Below, one piece after another: positions 1-4,882 of a DNA stretch of 8,946 nucleotides (the first letter of the stretch is position 1; every line of letters starts with the position of its first letter). Position numbers and translations under genes: made by a program. Where the stretch lies: contig CAIKRN010000175.1 of assembly GCA_903829855.1 (NCBI GenBank), positions 1 through 8,946 of the forward strand. Reading direction: 5' to 3'. Below the pieces are notes generated by a model. That model worked only from the letters and a program-made list of their open reading frames with translations. It was not told the DNA's origin and made no database searches. The stretch is from an uncultured Opitutia bacterium. GTDB taxonomy: Bacteria > Verrucomicrobiota > Verrucomicrobiia > Opitutales > UBA953.

Positions 1-18
1 AGGGCGGGTTGTCCCCTC
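1..18 (+). repeat. Half copy of palindromic repeat A
   Basis: The first 16 bases match the 5' arm and loop of repeat A (see 29-54), and the sequence then diverges instead of forming the 3' arm. Part of the GTAG tag lies outside the window. Half copies also lie upstream of the other two full repeats (about 187-194, and 8891-8903 in inverse orientation), so a half unit ahead of the full unit seems to be part of the element rather than random decay. Confidence 0.6.
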
Positions 19-28
19 GATGCCTTGG

Positions 29-135
29 GTAGGGCGGGTTGTCCCCAACCCGCCGTTGACCGGATCGAGGATAGGAACTCGCCCGTGGTGCGCACGTCTG
101 TCCGCGAACGGACGGCTGAGGACAGCCATCCCTAC
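29..135 (+). repeat. 107-bp compound palindromic (BIME-like) repeat, copy 1
   Basis: Two hairpins in opposite orientation are separated by 55 bp. Hairpin A (29-54) starts with GTAG, followed by a 9-bp stem and a TCCC loop. Hairpin B (110-135) has a 9-bp stem and an AGGA loop and ends with CTAC, the complement of GTAG. This copy of B has one stem mismatch (CAGCCATCC arm). The GTAG-hairpin ... hairpin-CTAC layout matches REP pairs (BIMEs) that are mobilised by RAYT transposases in other bacteria. No transposase is visible here, so RAYT dependence is inference. Copies 2 and 3 have exactly the same length. Confidence 0.8.
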
Positions 136-138
136 CAG

Positions 139-155
139 CGAAGGCGGAGCCTTCG
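139..155 (+). repeat. Short perfect hairpin
   Basis: CGAAGGC and GCCTTCG form a 7-bp stem with a GGA loop directly downstream of repeat copy 1. No T-run follows on either strand, so I do not call it a terminator. It may be a further part of the repeat cluster. Confidence 0.4.
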
Positions 156-219
156 AGGGGACACGAGGGCCGAGGGGGTAATTAAGGTAGGTCGTGCTCT
201 GCCTCCTCGATGTCTTGAG

Positions 220-326
220 GTAGGGCGGGTTGTCCCCAACCCGCCGTTGACCGGATCGAGGATAGGAACTCGCCCGACATGCGTAGTTCTCTCCGCGAAC
301 GGACGGCTGAGGACAGCCGTCCCTAC
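220..326 (+). repeat. 107-bp compound palindromic (BIME-like) repeat, copy 2
   Basis: Hairpin A is at 220-245 (GTAG tag, 9-bp stem, TCCC loop) and hairpin B at 301-326 (9-bp perfect stem, AGGA loop, terminal CTAC). The 55-bp spacer is nearly identical to copy 1 at both ends and diverges in the middle (about 277-291). The approach to hairpin A (about 203-219) resembles that of copy 1, so the repeat extends beyond the 107-bp core. Confidence 0.8.
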
Positions 327-370
327 CTAGATGCAGGACCGAAGGGGCATACGTATCTCTCTCGGCGAAC

Positions 371-396
371 GGACGGCTGAGGACAGCCGTCCCTAC
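371..396 (+). repeat. Solitary hairpin B repeat
   Basis: This is a perfect copy of hairpin B, GGACGGCTG with AGGA loop and CAGCCGTCC, then CTAC, without an accompanying hairpin A. It is preceded by CGGCGAAC, the same context as in the compound copies. Single and paired units together are typical of REP-type repeats. Confidence 0.75.
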
Positions 397-412
397 CCTT
401 AATCGATTCAGC

Positions 413-440
413 CCTCTACGCAGTCCTCTACGCAGTCCTC
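413..440 (+). repeat. 12-bp tandem repeat (2.3 units)
   Basis: The unit CCTCTACGCAGT occurs at 413-424 and 425-436, followed by CCTC. It lies just downstream of the stop codon of the minus-strand gene ending at 454. There is no obvious hairpin or T-run, so I assign no terminator role. Confidence 0.7.
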
Positions 441-453
441 TTATTCTACCGTC

Positions 454-999
454 TCACTTCTTCTTTGCGTTCTGGAACTGCTGGAGGCGCTGCTTCATGC
501 GCTCTTCGACGGCGTCGAGGACTTTATCCACGGCGTCTTCGGTGAGATCGGCATCGGCGGCGAGCAGGGCGGCCTTGGTCGCTTTCCGGAGGTCGAACGC
601 GGCGTCTTCAAATTTGGCGCGCATGTTCTTCTTCTCGTCATCGGAGGCGTATTCAGCCTCTTTGCGTAATTCCATCTGCTTGGCGCGCGCGGCCTTCACG
701 CCTTCGTCTTGGAAGGACTTAAAGAAGGCTGCCTTGCATTTGTTGAGCTGCTCCGGCGTCACGCCATCGATTTCTTCTGGGAGGAAATTGCCGCCCGAGC
801 GTCCACCGAACTTCGAGTTCGTGGATTTGCGAGGGGTCTCTTCTGAAGGGTTCGCGACGACGGCGATCTTGGCGGCACCCTCTTTGCTTTCCGCCGGAGC
901 GGTGACCGCGGTTTGGGCGCCAGGGCGCATCACCGTGAGGTAATAAGTGGAAGCGGAGCCGATGGCGGCAGCGAGGAGCAGGGAGAGAAACTGTTTCAT
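454..999 (-). CDS. Exported Lys/Ala-rich helical protein, one repeat domain
   Basis: The protein has 181 residues and unknown function. Residues 1-23 form a signal peptide or membrane anchor (MKQFLSLLLAAAIGS core), followed by a low-complexity linker to about residue 75. One charged, mostly helical domain spans about 77-171. It contains DGV near 78-80, the motif EYASDDEKKNMR (116-127), DLRKA (136-140) and a C-terminal LDAVEERMK helix. By eye this domain is about 48% identical, ungapped, to the second domain of the gene just upstream (1023-1928), so the two are paralogues. The gap to that gene is 23 bp, suggesting one transcript. I see no Shine-Dalgarno sequence (CACCCCACGTC precedes ATG). It is likely periplasmic or membrane-anchored. 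I do not recognise a named family; the LTxxQ motif of Spy/CpxP proteins is not present. Confidence 0.85.
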   Translation of the reverse strand: MKQFLSLLLAAAIGSASTYYLTVMRPGAQTAVTAPAESKEGAAKIAVVANPSEETPRKSTNSKFGGRSGGNFLPEEIDGVTPEQLNKCKAAFFKSFQDEGVKAARAKQMELRKEAEYASDDEKKNMRAKFEDAAFDLRKATKAALLAADADLTEDAVDKVLDAVEERMKQRLQQFQNAKKK

Positions 1000-1022
1000 G
1001 ACGTGGGGTGGTGTAGGTAAAA

Positions 1023-1928
1023 TTATTTCTTAGCGGGCTTCTGGGCACTAGCCTTGAGGCGGGCCTCAATGGCATCGAGAATGGTTTCAATGGTGTCTTT
1101 GGAGAGCGTCGGGGCGTGTTGGGTGAAGGCGGCGATATTCGCTTTCCGGAGGTCGCCGAGGGTGGCTTCGAACTCGTTGCGCATACCCTTCTTTTCGTCG
1201 GCGGAGGCATATTCATTCCGTTTCTTCAGCTCGCTGATCGCGGCCCGGGCTGCGACGACGGCGGGATCTTGGCGAACCTTAGCGGCGGCAGCGCGGAACT
1301 TCGCCATGTCTTCCTTCGAAACCCCGTCGACGTCGGCGAGCATGGCCTTCGCTTGGTTGGCGTTCGCACCGGCCTTATCTTTTTTGCCTTCGGGTTTGGC
1401 GTCGCCCTTCGGTGTATCGGCCTTGGCAATTTCGGTCTGGGGTTTGGCGTCCTCGGCCGCCTTACGCTCTTCAGCCATTTTCTGGGCCGCCTTCTGGGCG
1501 GCGGCTTGGCCGGCCTGACGGCGCTCTTCTTCGATGGCATTTAAGACGGTCATCACCGTTTCCTTGGTGAGGCTAGGATCTTGTTTCTGAACGGCTGCCA
1601 GGGTGGCGTTGCGGAGATCGTCGACGGCCTTGTCGAAGTCTTCTTTGAGGTCTTTCTGCTCGTTGCTTCCTTTGGCAAATTTCCGCCGATCATTGAGCGT
1701 CGCGAGGCGCTTGCGGGCGGCCACGATCGTTTCGTCCATATAGGTAGCCCCTAGGGCGACCTTGAGCTTGGCTAAATCCGCGGCTTCGACGCCGGCCACG
1801 GAATCTGGAAATGGAGCCTTACCGCCGCGGGCTTTCTTGGGTGCGGGGCTGTCGTTGGCATCGGCGGCCGACAGGGTTGGGACGCTGAGCATCAGCGTGC
1901 CGAGGAGGAGTAGGGTAAGAGGGCGCAT
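1023..1928 (-). CDS. Exported protein with two copies of the helical domain
   Basis: The protein has 301 residues and unknown function. A clear signal peptide (MRPLTLLLLGTLMLSVPTLS, probable cleavage near AA-D) is followed by domain 1 (about 44-137), an Ala/Lys/Glu-rich linker (about 138-198) and domain 2 (about 199-292), ending in a KPAKK tail. Both domains share the plan DGV/AGV start, an AAR segment, a charged turn (EYASADEKK in domain 2), a DLRxA helix and a terminal LDAIE or LNAIE helix. This is an internal duplication. Domain 2 is closer to the neighbour at 454-999 than to domain 1. The gene probably leads a two-gene operon: a promoter-like TACAAT lies 16-21 bases upstream of ATG, and the next gene follows after 23 bp. 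The linker looks flexible and coiled-coil prone. A structural or chaperone-like periplasmic role is possible but unsupported. Confidence 0.87.
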   Translation of the reverse strand: MRPLTLLLLGTLMLSVPTLSAADANDSPAPKKARGGKAPFPDSVAGVEAADLAKLKVALGATYMDETIVAARKRLATLNDRRKFAKGSNEQKDLKEDFDKAVDDLRNATLAAVQKQDPSLTKETVMTVLNAIEEERRQAGQAAAQKAAQKMAEERKAAEDAKPQTEIAKADTPKGDAKPEGKKDKAGANANQAKAMLADVDGVSKEDMAKFRAAAAKVRQDPAVVAARAAISELKKRNEYASADEKKGMRNEFEATLGDLRKANIAAFTQHAPTLSKDTIETILDAIEARLKASAQKPAKK

Positions 1929-1944
1929 CTAAGGAATTACCCCT

Positions 1945-1975
1945 ATTGTACACCACCGTTGCGGCAGGGTTGCAA
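1945..1975 (-). promoter_or_regulatory. Probable sigma-70-type promoter for 1023-1928
   Basis: On the minus strand a TACAAT -10 box (1945-1950) sits 19 bp from a TTGCAA -35-like box (1970-1975). It lies between the terminator of the previous gene and the ATG at 1928, which would give a leader of about 10 nt. The spacer is longer than ideal, so this is moderate support. Confidence 0.5.
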
Positions 1976-2002
1976 ATAAAAGACCCCGGCAAGCCGGGGT
2001 CT
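1974..2002 (-). terminator. Intrinsic terminator of the gene at 2026-2415
   Basis: A 22-bp palindrome at 1981-2002 (AGACCCCGGC, complementary arm GCCGGGGTCT) is followed on the minus strand by a T-rich run (TTTTATTT). It begins 24 bp past the stop codon of 2026-2415. No T-run follows on the plus strand, so it acts in one direction only. Confidence 0.88.
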
Positions 2003-2025
2003 GGTGGGAGCCTATAATCCGAAGA

Positions 2026-2415
2026 TTACTTAGCGGCTTCGTCTTTCTTCTTCTTGCCCTTGCCCTTACCGCGGGCTTCTTCGAGGGCCTTGAGGACGCT
2101 GTCGAGGGAGGCGTCAGCCTTGAGGATGGCGGCCTTGCGGGCTTCCATCAGAGCCTTGCGGGCGTCGGCATCCTTCGGGTCTTCCTTGAGCTTGGCATCA
2201 GCGGCCTTAACGGCCGGGTCTTCTTTGGCCTTTTCGGAGGCAGCGAGGAACTTCTTCCAATCGTCGTCCGAGACGGAGTCAGGCTTCGAAGGGCCCTTGC
2301 GCTTGCCTTCGCCCTTAGGGGCGTCGCCCTTAGGAGCGTCGGGCTTAGGAGCGTCGGCGGCGATGAGTCCGGCCGTGGAGATCAGGGCCAGGAGGAATGC
2401 GAGTTTGAGTTTCAT
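2026..2415 (-). CDS. Small exported helical protein of the same family
   Basis: The protein has 129 residues and unknown function. The signal peptide (MKLKLAFLLALISTAGLIA) is followed by a repetitive Asp-Ala-Pro-Lys-Gly stretch (21-36) encoded by 15-bp tandem repeats. A shortened version of the helical domain follows (about 46-114), with DSVSDDDWKKF, EDPAVKAA and EARKAAILKAD corresponding to blocks of the domains at 454-999 and 1023-1928. The charged EYAS segment is replaced by a short KEDPKDADARK turn. The C-terminus is very basic (GKGKGKKKKDEAAK). It has its own terminator, so it is transcribed apart from its two relatives. No Shine-Dalgarno sequence precedes the start (CCTCAACCAC then ATG). 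Confidence 0.83.
   Translation of the reverse strand: MKLKLAFLLALISTAGLIAADAPKPDAPKGDAPKGEGKRKGPSKPDSVSDDDWKKFLAASEKAKEDPAVKAADAKLKEDPKDADARKALMEARKAAILKADASLDSVLKALEEARGKGKGKKKKDEAAK
2311..2355 (-). repeat. Three 15-bp tandem repeats inside a coding region
   Basis: Three 15-bp units (2311-2325, 2326-2340, 2341-2355) differ at one or two bases each and encode the Asp-Ala-Pro-Lys-Gly/Pro linker after the signal peptide of 2026-2415. Such repeats can change copy number in frame by slippage and alter linker length. Confidence 0.8.
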
Positions 2416-2476
2416 GTGGTTGAGGGAGGTTCACTGAATGAAACCCCGGCCAGCGGTCAAGGTTTCAGAAACTAGA

Positions 2477-2510
2477 TTAAGTCTTATGACACTGACTAGG
2501 AATGACTTAA
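2477..2510. promoter_or_regulatory. Operator-like inverted repeat between divergent genes
   Basis: TTAAGTC (2477-2483) and GACTTAA (2504-2510) form a 7-bp inverted repeat separated by 20 bp, in the AT-richer gap between divergent genes starting at 2415 and 2536. The right half lies where a -35 region of the plus-strand gene would fall. A second small palindrome, TACCC-TTTT-GGGTA (2512-2525), lies next to it. Regulator binding is only a possibility. Confidence 0.3.
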
Positions 2511-2523
2511 GTACCCTTTTGGG

Positions 2524-2529
2524 TATATT
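2524..2529 (+). promoter_or_regulatory. -10 box placed for a leaderless transcript
   Basis: TATATT is followed by exactly six bases and then the ATG at 2536, so the expected transcription start falls on the A of the start codon. No Shine-Dalgarno sequence exists upstream, which fits a leaderless mRNA. I see no good -35 box. Confidence 0.4.
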
Positions 2530-2535
2530 AATATT

Positions 2536-3309
2536 ATGAATCCCCTGGTTTTACATATCCCGCATGCCTCGACGGCCTTTCCGGCGGCTTATGAGGCGGA
2601 CTTCCTTCCCTCGCCGGCGGGGCTCCGTCAGGAACTCCTCCGGTTGACGGATTGGTATGCGGATGAACTTTTCGCCGCCGGGGCTCCGGCTGATCAATCG
2701 ATCCGCGCGGGCTGGTCGCGGCTGGTCGTGGACGTGGAGCGCTTCCCCGATGACTCCCGGGAGCGCTGCGCCGAATACGGGATGGGGGCGACGTATGTGC
2801 GGACGACGCGTGGCGAGGTCTTGCGCGAGCTCACGCCCGCCCGCCGTGAAGAAATCATGCAGCTATTTTATTGGCCGCATCACGCGCGACTCAATCTCGC
2901 CGCGCGGCAACGCCTCGAACGTTTCGAGCATTGCCTCATCATCGACGCGCATACTTTCCCGTCGCTGGCCTTGCCGACGCAAGTGGATTTCGCCGCGCCG
3001 CCGGAGATTGGTCTCGGGACGGAAGGGATGCACACTTCCGCGGAGCTGCTGGCGCTGGCAGAAAGGTTTTTCCGGGCGCACGGCTTATCGGTCGGCGTCG
3101 ATACACCGTTCGCGGGCACAATGGTGCCGAATGATTACTTCGGAAAGCAGTCGCGCGTGCAGTCGATCATGGTCGAGGTGCGTCGTGACCTGTATCTGCA
3201 CGAGGCAACGGGCGAAAAGCATGCCGGCTTTACGGCCATGCAGCGTTTACTTTCGGAATTTCGCCTGCTGGCGGAAGGCTTTGCCTCCCGTGGAAAGTCC
3301 TCCGTCTAG
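2536..3309 (+). CDS. N-formylglutamate amidohydrolase family protein
   Basis: The protein has 257 residues, close to the usual length of the FGase family (PF05013). Members cleave N-formylglutamate to glutamate and formate, the last step of one histidine degradation route, and the family also includes related amidohydrolases. Visible family motifs are VLHIPHAS (5-12), LTDWYADELF (37-46), RLVVDVERF (62-70), YGMGATY (81-87), YWPHHARLN (112-120), LIIDAHTFPS (134-143), GTMVPNDY (194-201) and IMVEVRRDLY (211-220). It is soluble and cytoplasmic, with no signal peptide. The ATG is chosen because the HIPHAS motif follows at once and a TATATT -10 box sits just upstream. No other hut genes (hutH, hutU, hutI) are nearby, so a role in histidine use is not supported by context. 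The exact substrate remains open and no gene symbol is given. It converges on the minus-strand gene ending at 3321, with an 11-bp gap. Confidence 0.9.
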   Translation: MNPLVLHIPHASTAFPAAYEADFLPSPAGLRQELLRLTDWYADELFAAGAPADQSIRAGWSRLVVDVERFPDDSRERCAEYGMGATYVRTTRGEVLRELTPARREEIMQLFYWPHHARLNLAARQRLERFEHCLIIDAHTFPSLALPTQVDFAAPPEIGLGTEGMHTSAELLALAERFFRAHGLSVGVDTPFAGTMVPNDYFGKQSRVQSIMVEVRRDLYLHEATGEKHAGFTAMQRLLSEFRLLAEGFASRGKSSV

Positions 3310-3320
3310 GGCCGCCAGGC

Positions 3321-3962
3321 TTACTGAAAGACGGGGGCGGGGGGCGGCGGGGCGGGGGCGGCTGGCGCGGCGGGGGCGGGCCCATTTTGAGGGGTGCCGA
3401 GGGTGCCGCCGACAACGCTGACGTTCGGTACGTTGGCAGGGTTGGCCACCGCCTGATTCATATTCTGACGCAGGACGGCGAGGCCTTTTTCGCGGATGGC
3501 ACTCAGCTCTTCCATGATGGCGGGCTTGCGATCATCGCTGGCGGCACGGTATTCGGCTTCGAGTTCCCGGGAGCGCGCGAACCCTGCGCGGAAATCTTCG
3601 CTCTGCATCGAGATCGAAAAAGCGGCCCCAATTTTTTGGCGGTCGCCGCCGGCCATCTCTTCGACGATTTTGCGGCCATCACTGCGCCAGTTGGCGAACT
3701 TCGCATCGAGTTCGGCGACGGGGGCGGATTGTTTCACAAGGTCTTTTTCTTCAATGCCGGTGCCCACATTGTCACCCTTGCTCAAGTGGAGGGACTTGGC
3801 GCTGCGGGTGGAGCCCTTGTCGCTGTTCAGGTTGCTTGCGCTGGCCCCGCTATTCCGGGGGTTGCTGCCGCGGGCCGCCTTATCGGCGGCGGCCGAGCGG
3901 AAATAGCCGATGCCGAAAATCGCGACGGCCACGAGGCAGAGGAGGGCGAGGAAACGTTTCAT
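3321..3962 (-). CDS. Exported helical protein with Pro/Ala-rich tail
   Basis: The protein has 213 residues and unknown function. An N-terminal hydrophobic segment (MKRFLALLCLVAVAIFGIGYF) acts as signal peptide or anchor; a Cys at residue 9 lies inside the hydrophobic run and does not look like a lipobox. A Ser/Asn-rich linker runs to about residue 75 and a charged helical domain spans about 80-168. The C-terminus is a Pro/Ala tail (195-211). It is a paralogue of 4211-4822: residues 109-168 align without gaps to 114-173 of that protein with 21 of 60 identities, including MQ, EY, DRK and IM. Shared upstream blocks are RSAKSLHL and ELDAKFANW. The gene is the last of the minus-strand block. Its tail is encoded by an extremely G-rich plus-strand tract. 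A -10-like TATATT lies six bases before ATG and there is no Shine-Dalgarno sequence. Confidence 0.83.
   Translation of the reverse strand: MKRFLALLCLVAVAIFGIGYFRSAAADKAARGSNPRNSGASASNLNSDKGSTRSAKSLHLSKGDNVGTGIEEKDLVKQSAPVAELDAKFANWRSDGRKIVEEMAGGDRQKIGAAFSISMQSEDFRAGFARSRELEAEYRAASDDRKPAIMEELSAIREKGLAVLRQNMNQAVANPANVPNVSVVGGTLGTPQNGPAPAAPAAPAPPPPAPVFQ
3333..3380 (+). other. G-rich tract with G-quadruplex potential
   Basis: The plus strand carries G-runs of five, six, four and five interrupted by short C-containing loops, then further G-runs to 3380. This meets the usual four-tract G-quadruplex pattern. It starts 24 bp after the stop codon at 3309 and encodes, on the other strand, the Pro/Ala tail of 3321-3962. 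In RNA it would occur in read-through transcripts of the plus-strand gene. Confidence 0.6.
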
Positions 3963-3968
3963 GGATGG

Positions 3969-3974
3969 AATATA
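3969..3974 (-). promoter_or_regulatory. -10-like box placed for a leaderless transcript
   Basis: On the minus strand TATATT is followed by six bases and then the ATG at 3962, the same spacing as upstream of 2536. It lies in an AT-rich island (3968-3988) within GC-rich DNA. No clear -35 box is seen. Confidence 0.35.
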
Positions 3975-4061
3975 TGATAAATATAACTCCGAGGGGAAGC
4001 GGAAGTTCCCGGAAAGAGGCCGCGGCCCACCCGTTTTGCTCGGGTTCGGGTCGATTTCCCC

Positions 4062-4175
4062 TTACCGGGAGAAAATCAGCCGCCACCAGGTGCGGGAAAA
4101 TGGCAGCGAGAGGTGTTCCAGTCGGGAGGCCAAGAAGGCGGCGGCAATCTCCTCGTCCGGATGTCGCTCCAGGCC
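4062..4175 (-). pseudogene. C-terminal remnant of a second YugP-like gene
   Basis: The minus strand encodes 37 residues ending in TAA (4062-4064) that match the C-terminus of the YugP-like protein at 4883-5554. Examples are RHPDEEIAAAFLASRLEH against GHPDEEVDAAFLAARLDH, and LPFSRTWWRLIFSR-stop against LPYSKTWLRLLFS-stop. By eye 22 of 33 positions are identical, most differences are conservative, and both end at the same place. There is no ATG, and an in-frame TAA lies upstream at 4200-4202, so only the 3' end of a gene remains. It sits between 4211-4822 and 3321-3962, which suggests a duplicated [YugP-like + exported protein] module with most of one YugP-like copy deleted. A translated 43-residue peptide from a TTG is possible but less likely. 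The rest of the 3963-4210 gap shows nothing else recognisable. Confidence 0.75.
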
Positions 4176-4210
4176 TGCGGGGTTTCTGCACAAGGCCGCT
4201 TATCGTCCTG

Positions 4211-4822
4211 CTAGCGGAGGAACCTCGGTTCAGGTCTTCCGCGGGCAGCGATTTCTAATTCATCCGGCGACAACGGGGAAAGGCGGAAGGGCAAGGGCGC
4301 ATCGAGGTACTTTTCTAAGATGATCACACTTTCCGCTCTGCCTTTGATGAGGTCAGCCATGATGACCGCCTTGCGGTCGGGGGCGGCGGTGGGGTATTCG
4401 CGAGTCAGGTTCTCCTCCTGAGCCCGTAAGGCCCGATATCTTTCCGTCTGCATGGCGGCGTTGAAGGAGGCCGCTACTTTGTGCCTCGCCTCGTCATAGG
4501 TCTCTGAACTGCGCCAAGCTATATCCCAACGCACGCCATTGATTCCAGCTATCCATTCCTTGAAGCTGAGGTCTAACTGATACTCCGAAGGCTGTAGCCT
4601 GATGAGAACCTTATCGTCCAGGACGGGAACGACGTTTTTCCGTTCATCAAGTCTCAGGGCGTTGGCGCTGCGGGGAGGCTTTGTCAGCTGTGGTGCGGTA
4701 CCATTTACGGGGCTACTGGCGCTGCTCATCTCTGGTGTGAGGTGAGCATCGGTCAGTAGTAGGGAGAGCAATGCTCCAGCGATAAGCAATATAAGCAGGA
4801 GGCCGAGTGACCGACGAATCAT
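4211..4822 (-). CDS. Exported or anchored helical protein, paralogue of 3321-3962
   Basis: The protein has 203 residues and unknown function. A long hydrophobic N-terminus (about residues 5-23, LGLLLILLIAGALLSLLL) acts as signal peptide or membrane anchor. A linker to about residue 50 is followed by a charged helical region (about 51-173). Blocks shared with 3321-3962 are RSANALRL (51-58), QLDLSFKEW (82-90) and, in the 114-173 stretch, MQTERYRA, REYPTAAPDRKAVIM and RAES. It lacks the Pro/Ala tail and ends with RGRPEPRFLR. Codon use looks less GC-rich than in its neighbours. It starts 60 bp downstream of the YugP-like gene and is probably co-transcribed with it. The leader has no Shine-Dalgarno sequence (CCAAAATCCAAAACG then ATG). 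Confidence 0.83.
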   Translation of the reverse strand: MIRRSLGLLLILLIAGALLSLLLTDAHLTPEMSSASSPVNGTAPQLTKPPRSANALRLDERKNVVPVLDDKVLIRLQPSEYQLDLSFKEWIAGINGVRWDIAWRSSETYDEARHKVAASFNAAMQTERYRALRAQEENLTREYPTAAPDRKAVIMADLIKGRAESVIILEKYLDAPLPFRLSPLSPDELEIAARGRPEPRFLR

Positions 4823-4882
4823 CGTTTTGGATTTTGGCTCCCGTCTCTGTGAGGAGAAGTCTAAAAGAGTAAGGTCTTTCGC

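Noticed and set aside
25..330. Open frame of 101 codons on the plus strand
   Set aside because: It runs through two copies of the palindromic repeat, and its protein simply repeats the translated repeat. No ribosome site or family match.
1..400. CRISPR array
   Set aside because: Repeats occur as paired hairpins of two types with a conserved 55-bp interior and irregular distances. There are no unique spacers of regular length and no cas genes.
454..1928. Assignment of the exported helical proteins to the Spy/CpxP (LTxxQ) chaperone family
   Set aside because: Size, export and helical content are similar, but I find no LTxxQ motifs, so the assignment is not supported.
2657..3421. Long plus-strand frame of 254 codons overlapping the amidohydrolase gene
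   Set aside because: It is a shadow frame: Arg/Ser-rich translation without motifs, whereas the overlapping frame carries all FGase motifs.
3387..3977. Plus-strand frame of 196 codons opposite 3321-3962
   Set aside because: The minus-strand frame has a signal peptide and a paralogue at 4211-4822. The plus-strand translation is its antisense shadow.
3880..4191. Minus-strand frame of 103 codons between the two exported proteins
   Set aside because: It overlaps the start of 3321-3962 in another frame. The frame that shows homology in this stretch is the YugP-like remnant, one frame away.
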